Assembly: GCA_039519185.1 (NCBI GenBank)
Contig: CM076846.1
Span: 71,410,666 to 71,474,665, forward strand
Direction: 5' to 3'
DNA: 64,000 nt
DNA from: Astragalus membranaceus
Lineage: Eukaryota; Streptophyta; Magnoliopsida; Fabales; Fabaceae
Part shown: positions 1 through 12,205 of the stretch, in pieces
Position numbering within the stretch: the first letter of the stretch is position 1
Layout: every line of letters begins with the position of its first letter
The notes under the pieces: model-generated
Seen by the model: only the letters and a program-made list of their open reading frames with translations
Databases searched by the model: none
What the model was told of the DNA's origin: nothing
Program-made: the position numbers and the translations under genes

Positions 1-618
1 AAGTGAAGGTGCACCTATTAAAAAGTGTCATATATATTTGAGCACCATAAAATATTCCCTCTAATTATTCTAGGCAATAAAAATTGTCATTTAGTAATTG
101 GAGAATATTTAATGGTCTTTTTTGGATTGTTTATGCACTAAAAATGGGGAAAATGCATTTTTAATTATTTTGGACTATGACTTTCTTTCCAAAAATTATA
201 CAAAAATTACCCTTGGTAGAGTAACATGTATGCCACGTCCTTGACCTGGTCTTGGTCCAAAAATAATTAATTCGCTTTTATTTAAATGCCCAAAAATGCA
301 AAAATATGCCCTATTTTATTTCCTAAAATTCCTAAAAATTAAGAAAAATGTTTTTGGGTGCCAAAAATTAATAATGATCAATAAATGGCCTTTTTTTGAT
401 GAAAATACAGACACATACCAAATGACGGGGGCACAGGGTAGCTCACGCAGTTACTACTGGCGCGCGCGCGTAATTCAAATAAAAATGCGAAATAGGGGAT
501 GAACACACATAAATGCACCAATCCACTGTTTTCCACACATTATGAATTACCTTATTGCTTCCATTTTTTTTTGAAAAATGTTTTTTTTGATTTGGGCGGA
601 CAAAATTGGGGTATTACA
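1..618 (-). repeat. 3' LTR of element A, partial
   Basis: Matches 25520-26137 almost base for base, with small homopolymer indels and roughly 15-20 substitutions by hand count. On the - strand the LTR starts TGTAATACCCCAATTTTGTC at 618. About 3.2 kb of this LTR lies beyond the left edge. The short ORF here is not supported as a gene. Confidence 0.92.
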
Positions 619-632
619 GCTGCCCCTCTTTA
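619..632 (-). other. Polypurine tract of element A
   Basis: The - strand reads AAAGAGGGGCAGC directly before the LTR start TGTAATACC. Position and composition fit the plus-strand primer of an LTR retrotransposon. Confidence 0.8.
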
Positions 633-2153
633 TTTCACATTTCGCCAAGAAGTATGAATTGGCCTTTTCATTTTTGTTGGTGAAATGGAAATAAAGATAT
701 AGAAATAATATTAATTTTGTCCGCTTCAGAAAAGTTCAAATTTTCTTTTTGTTGTTTTCCTTTTGAGAAAGGGGGTTAACACTTGTCGCATTAACGGGAA
801 AGCAGTAAATTGGGAAAAGCGGTAAATTGGGAATTCAGAGGTTGCCTAAAACCTTCTAACGGACTCTTGCCGAGTCCGAGCTCTGGGGGTGGCCTTTTCG
901 AGCGGCCGATCAACATCAGGTCCGGAACTGATTCGATCAATGGATTTACGCTATGCCTTAGGCTGACACAACTAATCCGAAGGACTTAACGAAGTCGGAT
1001 GGATCCATCGCGCGCTTGTACACGATGTTGTGATCTATGGAAGGAGTTCACTAACTCGGTGGGAGTTCACTAACTCTGTGCTGATGGAGTTTACTAACTC
1101 GGGGTTGATGGAGTTTACTAACTCAGTGATGATGGAGTTTATTAACTCGGGGTCATGGTGATTTTCTAAAAATGAGATTTTTGGGACTCTCTGGTCCAAA
1201 GTAACTTTTCTCTTGGATGGTGCATGAAATGCATGCACTTGGGTATTTGGGTGCACATGAATGCAATGATTGATTTTGGTGGGATGCTTTTTCTGTTTGA
1301 TTCTTCATTCTCTTCTTTTTCTTTTGTTATTCTTTCGCTCTTCTGAGATGCGAACTTGAAAGTGTAATGCACTACTGTTTGATGCCATGGAGTGACGAAT
1401 GGCATGGACGATATGAGAATGATGAATGATATGAAGATGTTGTGTTCTTTTATGTTCCGTGTTCTGTGATTTTTTTCTCTTTTGTTTTTGTTTATTCTGT
1501 TTGTTTTCTTTAAGCAGCTTTCTTTTTTCTGCTTATTTGTTTTTTTTCGGCACTCTTTTTTGCTGGTTAAATCGATCTGCCGGACGGAGGCTGTTCCAGG
1601 ACGATGATCACGCGAGGATTGCGCACTGGTTCGTCCCGACTGTTTTTTTTCCGCAATTTTATTCACTTGGGAAATCATTTCTTTCTGTATTTTTCAAAGA
1701 TTTCGCAATGATCCTGTAATGCTCTGAATGCGCACATTTTGCAATTCAATTTCATCAACCATAAAAGTTATTATTTTGAAAGAAACTGAATAGACGAAAG
1801 CAGAGACACGAAAAGCACACATATGAAAGAAAAGTGGGACTTTTATTGATATAGAAATTGGACGTGCAGAAAGTCACGCCAATTGAAAGTGCATTGCAAT
1901 CTTTCTTTTAAACTAAGAAATACAAGAAAAAGGAACAGATCTCGTGATTTCATCTCTGAAGTAACGGTGCCCACCGTCCATACTCATAACCCTGATCACC
2001 CCCTTATCCGAACCTTTGGGAGTGCTGATTGCCTTTTCTTTTCTCAAGTCCAAGTTTTCTGACCCTAATTTTTGCCTAGGCCGTCCTTTGCGGGTTTTCA
2101 ACCTAGTGAGCTGATTTTTCCTTGGCTTATCTTTCTCTTTTTTGTCTATTTTT
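633..2153. other. Non-coding 3' region of element A between integrase and PPT
   Basis: About 1.5 kb with no recognisable domain. A long 3' untranslated region is common in Tat elements. It holds a minisatellite near 1043-1155 and an AT-rich stretch. ORFs of 86-170 codons here have low-complexity, lysine- or phenylalanine-rich translations and are not convincing. One (1913-2179, -) is very basic and overlaps the integrase stop by 26 bases; it is most likely chance. Confidence 0.6.
1043..1155. repeat. Minisatellite, about 25-bp unit
   Basis: Five degenerate copies of a unit built on GGAGTTTACTAACTCGGKG lie head to tail. Early copies read GGAGTTCACTAACTC and later ones GGAGTTTACTAACTC. Confidence 0.85.
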
Positions 2154-5100
2154 CTAGGCATAATACTTCCTGACCACATTTGAGTTCACTGGATTTGGAA
2201 TCTCATCTCCGTCCATGTTTGCCAGAATTAAAGCTCCTCCTGAGAACGCCTTCTTCACCACATAAGGTCCTTCATATTTGGGAGCCCATTTGCCCCTGGG
2301 GTCCGTCTGGATCGGCAAGTTCTGCTTGAGCACAAGATCTCCCTCTTGGAATTCACGAGGACGGACTCTCTTGTCAAAAGCCCTTATCATCCTCTGTTGG
2401 TACAACTGTCCATGACACATTGCGGCTACCCGTTTTTCGTCAACGAGGTTCAACTGGTCAAGACGGGACCGAACCCATTCTGCTTCATCAAGTTTTGTCT
2501 CCATTAACACCTGCAGGGATGGTATTTCAACTTCAATGGGGAGGACTGCCTCTGACCCATAAACCAGTGAGTAGGGGGTTGCCCCTGTTGAGGTGCGCAC
2601 TGAGGTTCTGTAACCATGCAGGGCAAAGGGGAGCATCTCATGCCAGTCATTATAGGTCACGACCATCTTTTGTATTATCCGCTTGACATTCTTGTTAGCT
2701 GCCTCAACTGTCCCATTCATCTTTGTGCGGTAGGGAGAAGAGTTGTGATGCTGTATCTTGAAGTCTTTACACAAGTCCTTCATCATTCTGCTGTTCAAAT
2801 TACTGCCGTTGTCTGTGATAATCTTGTTTGGAAGGCCGTAATGGCAAACCAAATCTTTCTTGATGAACTTAGCAATCACTGAGCTCGTTACATTGGGATA
2901 AGAAGCAGCCTCCACCCACTTAGTGAAGTAGTCAATAGCAACCAGAATGAAACGGTGGCCATTTGAAGCTTTGGGTTCAATGGGACCAATGATGTCCATG
3001 CCCCACATTGAGAATGGACATGGTGCACTCAAGACATTCAGAGAAGTTGGAGGTACATGAGTGTGATCTGCATAGATTTGACATTTATGGCATCTTCTCA
3101 CAAAATTGTAACAGTCTGATTCCATCTGCAACCAGTAGTAACCAGCTCTCAGGATTTTTCTAGCCATTGCGTGCCTGCTGGAATGAACCCCAAATGAGCC
3201 CTCATGAACATCCCGCATAATCTTTACTGATTCTTCTCTTGTTACACACCTGAGGAGTACCAAGTCATGGTTTCTCTTGTAAAGGACGGCTCCACTCAAG
3301 AAGAAACCTGCTGATAGCCTCCTGAGTGTTCTCTTGTCATTCTCTGTAGCTCCGGGAGAATACTCTCTGTTTGTGATGTACTGCTTGATGTCATGGTACC
3401 AAGGCTTACTATCTGATTCCTCTTCGACTGCCATGCAGTAGTGATAAGCAGGTTGACCTCTGTGCTGGATTCTGACAGTCGTCAAAATTTTGTCACAGTT
3501 GACGTTGAACATAGAAGACAAAGTTGCCAAGGCATCTGCCAACTGATCCTCGCTGCGGGGTATGTGCTGGAAAGTGATTTTCTCAAAGGGCTTGATTAAT
3601 TCTTGAATATAGTCACGGTAAGGAATCAAATCAGGATTTCTTGTTTCCCAATCTCCTTTTACCTGGTGGACAACTAGAGCTGAATCTCCGTACACGTCGA
3701 GCCTCTTGACTTTCCAATCGAGAGCTGCCTGGATACCCAAGATACACGCTTCATACTCTGCAATATTGTTTGTGACATAGAAACTTAATCTGGCAGTGAA
3801 TGGTATGAAGCGGTTGTCTGGAGAGATCAGTACCGCTCCGACCCCGTGCCCCTACATGTTAGAGGCACCGTCAAACAACACTCTCCACCTTTCATCATCT
3901 TGAGATTTCCCTTCGTCAAATAATGCCATAATGTCCTCATCTGGGAATTCACATTGCATTGATTGGTAATCCTCAACCGGTTGATGTGCCAGGTAGTCTG
4001 CCAGTGTGCTACCTTTAATCGCCTTCTGGGTTACGTACACGAGGTCATACTCCGACAAAAGCATTTGCCAACGAGCAATTCTACCTGTGAGCGCAGGTTT
4101 TTCAAATATGTACTTGATTGGATCCATTTTGGACACCAACCAGGTGGTGTGACTCAGCATATACTTTCTCAATCAATGCCCAGCCCAGGCTAGAGCACAA
4201 CAAGTCTTCTCCAATGGTGAATACCTTGCCTCACAGTCTGTGAACTTCTTGCTCAGGTAGTAGATCACGTGTTCTTTCTTTCCTGACTCATCGTGTTGCC
4301 CCAGCACGCAGCCCATGGAATTGTCTAGCACAGTGAGGTATAGGATGAGAGGCCTGCCAGACACAGGTGGCATTAGGACTGGTGGATTTTGGAGATACAT
4401 CTTGATTTTCTCAAATGCTTCTTGACATTTATCATTCCACTTCATCTCTTGGTCTTTGCACAGCAGTTTGAAAATTGGTCCGCAAGTTGCAGTCAACTGG
4501 AAGATGAATCGAGAGATGTAATTCAGTCTTCCCAGGAAACCACGAACTTCTTTCTCTGTTTTAGGCGCTGGCATATCCAGAATTGCTCGTACTTTGTCCG
4601 GGTCTACCTCAATTCCCTTCTGGCTAACGATGAAACCCAACAACTTCCCTGACCTAACCCCAAAGGTGCACTTAGCAGGGTTCAACCTGAGTTTGTACTT
4701 TCTGAGACGCTCGAACAGCTTCTGTAGGTTAACCACGTGCTCTTCATCAGTCTTTGATTTGGCGATCATGTCATCCACATAGACTTCAATCTCCTTATGC
4801 ATCATGTCATGGAATAGGGTTACCATCGCTCTTTGATAGGTTGCCCCAGCATTCTTCAACCCGAAAGGCATTACCTTGTAACAGAAAGTTCTCCAAATGG
4901 TTATGAAGGTGGTTTTCTCCATATCCTCGGGAGCCATTTTGATTTGGTTATAGCCTGAATATCCATCCATGAAGGAGAACATCGAATGCTGAGCAGTACT
5001 GTCCACCAAGACATCAATATGGGGTAGAGGGAAATCATCTTTAGGGCTTGCTCTGTTCAAGTCACGGTAGTCGACACACATTCGGACCTTTCCATCTTTC

Positions 5101-5604
5101 TTAGGGACCGGAACGATGTTTGCTACCCACTCAGGATATTTTGCCACAGCTAAGAACCCTGCATCAAACTGTTTCTTGACCTCATCCCTGATTTTCAAGG
5201 ACATTTCAGGCTTCATTCGCCTTAACTTCTGTTTTACCGGGGGACATTCTGATTTCACCTGCAATCTGTGCTCAACAATATCTGTGCTCAACCCTGGCAT
5301 GTCCTGATAAGTCCATGCGAATACGTCAGCGTAGTCAAGTAGGAGCTGAATCAACTTTTTGCGCTCTTTATCCCCCATTGCAGTACCAACCTTGACCTCT
5401 TTTCTGTCTTCCTTAGTACCCAAATTGACCATTTCTGTAGGCTCCCCATGGGGCTCAATGACCTTTTCTTCTTGTTCTACCATTCTCATGATTTCCGGAG
5501 GAGTATCCCAATCATCCTCGACATCTTCCTCGGCTTGATTAACCGGGTAATCAAAGTCACAGTATGAGTTATGGGCATTATTACTTTCAGAGACTATTTT
5601 TGAT
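2154..5604 (-). pseudogene. pol: Element A pol exon: RT, RNase H, second RNase H, integrase (broken)
   Basis: One reading frame covers reverse transcriptase (YVDD near 4775), RNase H, a second RNase H of the type seen in Tat elements (FDGAS near 3865, then YGDSALV near 3680) and integrase. The integrase has a zinc-binding HHCC region near 3180-3090 and catalytic Asp in MDIIGP, Asp in TDNGS and Glu in VEAANKN. Two in-frame stops break it: TGA at 4173-4175 and TAG at 3852-3854. At the second, element B has Trp in the same place. The first methionine in frame is at 5489, but the frame stays open up to a splice acceptor at 5605, so translation probably enters from the gag-pro exon by splicing. 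The protein would copy element RNA into DNA and integrate it. Confidence 0.9.
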
Positions 5605-5795
5605 CTGCATTAAAACGGAGCGGCGAATAAAAACAAAGAAAAGGCACACAAATAAGAGATGAAGACAAAAATTTTATTGAAAATTCAAAATAACACTTTA
5701 TTGATTGATGAGTTTTGACGAAAACATGCGTGCCCGAATGAAATGTTCCAAGGCCTTGGGCAGAGCCGAGGGATCTATATTACAACGATAATTAC
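5605..5795 (-). other. Putative intron between gag-pro and pol of element A
   Basis: On the - strand the donor is AAA|GTAATT, and the TAA stop of the gag-pro frame lies inside it. The acceptor is TTTTAATGCAG|ATCAAA. The 191-bp interval is AT-rich. Removing it joins the two reading frames in phase: exon 1 ends two bases into a codon and exon 2 supplies the third. Element B has the same donor and acceptor at 37769-37951. An intron at this place is established for Ogre elements. Splicing here is inferred. Confidence 0.75.
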
Positions 5796-8700
5796 TTTAA
5801 ATTGAAAAATACGGGGAAATCCATGATCTCCCAGTTTTGCGGCTTCTCTCCAGCAGCATAGCGGCGCACCATGCTGACAGCACTGCCACTCGAGCTTGAT
5901 CCTTCTTCAACCACATTAACCTGGTCAGGGTTCAGCATGCCGGCACTCCGGAAGCTGTTCTTAAGGTTAGCGATGACCATCCTTCCCTGATTGGGTGCCC
6001 TTCCTTTGAGTTTGGCCAGCCATTTCTCCCTCCTGTCAGATGCCAGCCTCTCCCGATCAGCAAGACTTGGGATGTACCCAATACCGAACCTTTCACTGTT
6101 TCCTCTCAACTGGATAGGTATTACAATTCCTTGAGCAGCTTTTCCTAGTCCCTTACCGACCTGATACCCATGTCCTAGCATCACCTTTTCAATCATCATA
6201 TCAGCCTTGGACCACTTAGGCTTCCACAGAGGCTCACTTTCAACGAAGACAGCGTTTGAGATCTCCAATCCTTGGAAGGCAGTCTCAAAGGACTCTTCTG
6301 TTGCTTCCACATAATATTCAGGTGGTGATCGGTTTATCAATGTTTCTTCCTCTCCGTAGATCACTATCAGCTTTCCCTCAGCCACAAACTTGAGTTTCTG
6401 ATGAAGCGAGGATGCCACTGCCCCAGCAGCATGTATCCAAGGACGTCCTAGCAGGCAGCTGTAGGAGGAACTGATGTCCATCACTTGGAAGATGACATAA
6501 AACACTTCGGGGCCTACCTGCAGCGGCACTTCTACTTCTCCAAAAACTTCCTTCACTGACCCATCAAATGCTCTGACCAAGGTAGAGCTCGGCTTCAGAT
6601 ATGAGCAGTCTACATTCAGCTTATTCATTGTAGACTTAGGCAGCACATTCAAGGATGAGCCATTATCAATGAGCACCCTGGCAAGTATATAGTCCCCGCA
6701 CTTGACTGAGATGTGAAGAGCTTGATTATGATCCTTTCCCGCCGGAGGAAGCTCAGTGTCTGAGAAAGTCAAGTAATTGGATGCTACAATGTTGCCAACA
6801 ATACCATCAAGCTGGTTTACTGTAATGTCATGGGAGACGTGGGCTTCATTCAAGATCTTCAACAGAGCAGCACGATGTGCCTCTGAACTAAGCAACAAAG
6901 AGAGCATTGAGATCTTGGATGAAGTTTGACTCAGCTGATCTACCACCCGATATTCACTCTGTTTCATTACTTTCAGGAATTCTTGAGCTTCTTTGTCTGA
7001 TACCCTTCTGACTTCTGCAGTTTCTTTGTCTTTTCCCTTACGGGCCCTTTCTTCATCTGTTTTTGATTGCTCTCCCCTGAGGTTTTCAGGAGCATACAAC
7101 CTTCCACTCCTTATAATGCCGCTACTCCCAGTGATGTTAGTTATGTCCAAAGTGCCCTTAGGGACCTCCGCTTGCATCTGCACATTGCAGCTCCATGGAA
7201 TCATCCTAGTTTCTCTACTAGGGGTAACAGCGGGTACTGGAATAACAACAGTCGAAGGTCTCGTCACAGCTGGGCTGGAATTCAGACTACAGGGGATTTT
7301 ATTCGGTCTCCTGAAGCCTCCGTTGTCTGATTGCAAGGTAGATACACTTTCTTCCTTTTCCTGAATTCCCACTTGGACCAGGTGTCTATCTAAGAGATCT
7401 TGGAGAATTGGTTTAAAGCCTTCACATGTCCCAATACAGCGAGGATTATCACAGGTGTCTTTCCTAGCACACCCCTCTTTGATAACACCAAGACGGCATA
7501 ATTCAGCATGGATGACATCCAGAGGCATCTGAATGCAATCAACCTCTCTAATCAAACACTGACCACCCTGATCGTCAATGGCATTGGCAGAAGATCCTCC
7601 GTGCCCTGGCAACGGATTGGTGGTAACATTGGGTTGCTGAAATGATATGCTCTTCGCATCAATCAAGTCTTGCACCACGTACTTGAATGCCTTACAATCC
7701 TCCACCACATGACCTACTGCTCCGGAATGAAAGGCGCGGGTAGCATTTGCATTATATCCTCTGGGATAGGGAGGCTGGTATGGCTTCATTTGACGAGTAT
7801 TGATTACTTTATTGGCGATGAGATAATTGAACAAGTCCGTGTAGGACATGGGAATAGGATCGAAGACAACAGGCTTCCTTTCACTGTAGTTCCGGTACTG
7901 GTGGTTTGACTGAAATGGCTGTGCAGGTGGTGCTTGAGAATGAACCGGAATAGCTTGCGGAGGATTGCTGTGTGATGGACCACTGGCTCCGATAATTGCA
8001 TTGGTTTCACCGTCTTTCTTCTTGTGGGATCCAGAAAAAGGCTTTTTCTGACTAGAAGGAGGTGTTGGGCCATGAGCTATTCTTCCGCTGCGCATGCCAT
8101 TCTCTACTTTTTCTCCTGTGACGACCATCTCAGAGAAATTCGAGGCTACGCTGCCAACCAACCTATCATAATACACCGCAGGAAGGGTTTCCATAAACAT
8201 GTGGACCATTTCTTTGTCCAGTAGAGGGGGTTTTACTTGAGCAGCGAGGTTCCTCCACCTCTAAGCGTACTCCTTGAACGACTCATTATCCTTCTTAGAC
8301 ATGCATTGTAGCTGAGTCCTATCCGGAGCCAAATCCTTGTTGTACTGGTATTGACGAATAAAAGCATCCGCCATGTCTTTCCAGCAGCGGATATTGGTTG
8401 GCTCCAACTGCATGTACCAGTCAAGGGGAGCTCCAGCTAAACTTTTCTGAAAGCAATGCATCATCAGGTTATCATCACGGGCATGGGCAGTCATTTTCCG
8501 GCAGTACATTGTCACATGACTGACTGGGCAAGTCGTCCCTCTGTATTTGTCAAAAGTTGGTGCTTTGAACTTGGGAGGCAGGACTAGATTAGGGACCAAG
8601 CACAGCTCATGGGCATTTCTGGCCCGGGAACCTGCTCCTTCAACAGCTCTTAATCTCTCTTCTAGCATCTGATACTGACTTCTAGCTTCAGCAGGGTAAT

Positions 8701-9323
8701 TCTGTGGGAAACCACCGGCACCATAGTGAGGGTTATTCATTGATACCATGGCCGGAGTCATGTGTGGGTGAGCAACATTCTGAGGAATTGGGCCTCGTAC
8801 TTGTGGATGAACCGTTATTGGCGAATTGAAACCCGCCGGAGTTCCTGGAGCAGTAGCAGGGATTGGGATCTGAATCTGGGCTTGAGGCGTCCCCGTTCCA
8901 ACTTCATTCACAACTATGTCAGGCTGAGCTGGCCCCGCGGTTCCTAAAGGATCTCCTCCAGGGTTTGTATCAGCAACAGGAGGCGTATAGCCTAAACAAT
9001 CCTCCTCCCCCTCTTGGATCTCCTCCCAGACCCAGGAGGGGGAGGAGGATTGTTTACCCTAGCAGCAGTAGCTTCAGCCGTGCCAGCATTTCTTAAGGCA
9101 CCCAGCACTCTTATGACCTCCGCCATTTGAGCCTTTATGACTTCCATCTCAGCTTGAATGACTTGATTCCCTTGATTCTGACCATGCTGACCCTGACCCT
9201 TAGGATTTGGACCCCTGGAATTCCGTCATTCTGATGTGGCTGTGGATTGCCCTGATCAGCGTCGCCTTGATTGTTTTCCATGTTTCTTGCTTGCAGACGC
9301 GTCCAATAGTGATGACTAACCAT
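5792..9323 (-). pseudogene. gag-pro: Element A gag-protease (broken)
   Basis: The frame from 8911 to the stop at 5792 encodes the capsid-like gag core (PPKFKAPTFDKYRG, CWKDMADAF), a degenerate zinc-knuckle-like segment near 7730 (first Cys appears lost: RAFHSGAVGHVVEDC) and an aspartic protease with Asp-Asn-Gly-Ser-Ser near 6672. A glycine-rich G-patch-like segment follows near 6180-6090 (GHGYQVGKGLGK). A TAG at 8261-8263 interrupts gag. The likely N-terminus is at 9323 (WTRLQAR motif shared with B), but a frameshift near 9215 and stops around the inverted repeat at 8993-9056 separate it from the core. The frame runs into the intron donor at 5795. Confidence 0.85.
8993..9056. repeat. Perfect 21-bp inverted repeat in gag of element A
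   Basis: Arms 8993-9013 and 9036-9056 are exact reverse complements around a 22-bp centre (left arm core AAACAATCCTCCTCCCCCTC). The gag frame runs through the proline-coding arm and then meets a stop after the second arm. Confidence 0.93.
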
Positions 9324-9655
9324 CTTGCCTGACTTTCTGTTGACGGAACACGCTTATGAACACAAGAATGAATGAATGAATGCAATGCGAATGAATGCAT
9401 GTTTTATTTGTTTTGGGCCGAGAATCGCAGTGTATTATGTCTTGTCATAGATACGTAGGTAGATCTTTGATTATTTTTATCATTATATTACTTTTTGGAT
9501 CTTAATGAAATTGGAATCTGGAAGCGAAACAGGTGTATTTCATGCATTTGTAAAAATGCTTCAAATTCTGAATCCAAAAGTACAATATTCTGATACAACG
9601 ATTGAAAAAGGAAAAGTACATTAAAAACAAGAATGGAAAATTACAATAAGGAGGC
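9324..9655. other. Spacer between ORF1 and gag of element A
   Basis: AT-rich, without a gene. It holds a short GAAT-type microsatellite near 9370-9382 just before gag. Element B has the same kind of repeat near 46532-46547. Confidence 0.6.
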
Positions 9656-10813
9656 TCAAATACAAAGAGCTTTGAAATTTCCACTCCTTTTCCTTTTGTT
9701 GTTGGTAGAGGTACTTCTGGTCTTCTCTTTGGCTTCCTCGACTAGGGCTCTGCAGTACTCCACAAATTTGTACACCTCAAGCGGGGTATTGAAGGGATGC
9801 ATCTCAATTTCAGCTTTTCTTAATTTCTTGGGCACATCCGCAAGAGCCTGGTTGGCCAACTCTGATAGCTTGGAGAACCTATCCTTCCAGTGTTGAACTT
9901 CATCCCTCAGCTCAATGATGACTGCCTGCTCTTCAATCCTACCGAGCAGCTCAACATAGCGATGTTCCCAATACTGAATTTCATCCCTCACTTGCCGGTA
10001 TGCATCGCTGATGTAACGAAGATTCCTCTTCAACTCATCAGAATCCTCTTGTTCTGCTCTCTCTTGCACAACACTGTCTAACTTACTCTCCCATTCAGCT
10101 CGTAGCATGCAGAATTCTCTTTCTGACTTGGCAAGCAAGCTTTTCGCAGTTCTCCCTTCCATTTTTGCCTCATCGCATAATTCTTTCCACTGATTGGCTT
10201 CTTCAATGGCCTTCTTCTCTTTCAAGCTTCGCCTCTTAATTTCCCCCTTGGCTCCTTGCAGATACCTTTGAACTTCTAACTTACTATTCTCTTCCCCTTT
10301 TAGTTTCTGACTGAACTCCTCAATAGCAGCAGACTTTAGAGCACTCTCTTCTTCCAGTCTTTTGTTCTTCAGAGCCATCTTCTCTATCTCCGCTTGCAAA
10401 GATCTCTTCTCTTCCTCTGCCTTCATCAGAGCCAACTTGACCTCGCCTAACTCTTCGACAACAGGAACACTAGCGTCTTCCCTCTCAACATGCAATGCTT
10501 TTTGCTAAGGCAATTGAACACTCTGGATCCTTTTTCCAAGCCACTGAGTGAAGGTAATACCACTAGTCCTCTGAGCAAGCTCTACTTTTCCCCTACGAAT
10601 CACCGTACCCCATGCTTGCAAGACCTTTCTAAGCAAACTGTCATCTTTTGGACCTCCTTCAAAGATGTAAAACGGGAATAACATCTCTTCAGTAGGCGAA
10701 TTCCTCATCGGATATCCCAATTGCCTCAGAGTCAGAGACGGGTTGTAGTTGATGCATCCTTTAGTGCCCATCAGTGGGACATTTTGAAAACCACCGCAAC
10801 GGAAGACTACCTC
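9656..10813 (-). pseudogene. Element A ORF1, 3' half (coiled coil)
   Basis: Second half of the extra ORF that precedes gag. The translation begins with a segment shared with element B (NVPLMGTKGCINYNP) and continues into a long charged, heptad-like coiled coil (Glu/Lys/Leu rich, about 10460-9830). It ends in a basic tail. A TAG at 10502-10504 interrupts the frame. The 5' half lies at 20254-21048; element C inserted between them. ORF1 of Ogre elements has no established function; a structural or RNA-binding role is only a guess. Confidence 0.75.
10809..10813. repeat. Target-site duplication of element C (left)
   Basis: ACCTC directly before the LTR start at 10814, repeated at 20254-20258 directly after the other LTR. 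Confidence 0.95.
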
Positions 10814-11302
10814 TGTAACACCCCGTTATTTCTAACATGTAGAAACACCGAAAGTGCACAGATGCGAAAAACTCAGAGGACACAGTTCCTGTTTAAGTAT
10901 TGGGCGTACAAACTTTTTCCGAAATAAAAACATAGTCGGAATAACATTACTTCATAATTAGAAGTTTATCGGTCCCATACCGAATGGATTACAATACCCA
11001 AGTCCAAATACCAAACGGAAACATAAAACGGTTCATATAACTCATAATCAATACAAGTTCATACAACCAATAAGACAACAAAAGAACAAGGGATCAAATG
11101 ACTAAGTCTTCAGCACCTCCAAGAGTATGCCAACTACTCGTGCACAATAGTCTTCCTTTTTCCCTGTTTCTCTGAAAAACAACAAATATGGATAGGGTGA
11201 GATAACATTATCTCAGTGAGTCCTACCGTGCCCCCTCACTGACACTCGGTTCAATTTATTAAACCGTTACACAAAAGCTGACATAACAATGTCTTATTTG
11301 TT

Positions 11303-11520
11303 ATTCGAATTACCGACTGCACAACGATTGCTAATCCCGGCAATTCGTGTTCTTAAATTATTAATCGAAATGCCGACTGCACAACTATTGCTAATCCCGG
11401 CAAATCGTGAATTTAATTTTAACATGATCCGGCTGCACAACGCTTGCTAATCCCGGGAACCATGTGTTTAACCTTAGCACAAACCGGCTGCACAACGCTT
11501 GCTAATCCCGGTAACCCACG
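11303..11520. repeat. Four imperfect tandem copies in the LTR of element C
   Basis: The core CYGRCTGCACAACGMTTGCTAATCCCGG recurs four times at roughly 50-60 bp spacing. The second LTR has the same array at about 18323-18540. Confidence 0.85.
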
Positions 11521-12019
11521 AATTGACCACGCCAAGACGTATACAGGGCCTAGGGTGAGGGCTCATGACTTCCCTTCCTAGTATGCTACTTGTCGGGTCG
11601 TCACCCAACGCAATACGTATGACAATACGCATCAAGTTCTCGAGAGTTAGATAATTTATATCGTTTCGATCACCAAAGGATCATTCACATAGTAATCGGA
11701 TAACCAATATCCATATTGATCTATAATCCGTTTTGATGAATTCATAAGCATCCGGCATTATAATCATTTTCATTTGACATATATAATTATATATATATAT
11801 TCAGTAAATTCTTAGGTTGGTGTACCCACTCGTATCCTAGGATTTCGGTTCTTCAATTAAATGTGCTTTCGAAACTCTTTTCGAAATCATAAGTTGAATA
11901 AACTCAAAATACGGTTTTTAATAAGGCAATTCCTTTTTAAATGGTTGAGAAAGAGATTAGAAAAGGTTCGGGATCGAACGGAGCGACAGAACGAGAAAAC
12001 GGAAGTCGGTAACAGAACC

Positions 12020-12205
12020 TCACGCACGACCCGTGCCCAGGGGCGCACGACCCGTGCGTGGTACACTACTCAGAACCCACCTACCAGAAGGAAACGCACG
12101 ATCCGTGCCTAGGGGCGCACGACCCGTGCGTCCCGTTTGGTTTCCAATTTTGCCAACCCGAAGCAGGCGCACGATCCGTGCCCAGGGGCGCACGGTCCGT
12201 GCGAC
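12020..12205. repeat. Six GCACG-n3-CGTGC palindromes in three pairs
   Basis: Short palindromes such as GCACGACCCGTGC occur in pairs joined by CCAGGGGC, with three pairs over about 185 bp. The 5' LTR repeats the array at 19040-19225 with one base changed. Confidence 0.9.

Noticed and set aside
1166..1719. ORFs of 170 codons (-) and 86 codons (+) overlapping each other
   Set aside because: Low-complexity translations in the 3' untranslated region of element A; no family resemblance.
6993..7364. ORFs opposite gag-pro and pol frames on the + strand
   Set aside because: Shadows of the real - strand frames of element A; the same applies at 2420-2882, 4389-4782, 26392-26822 and 36425-37042.
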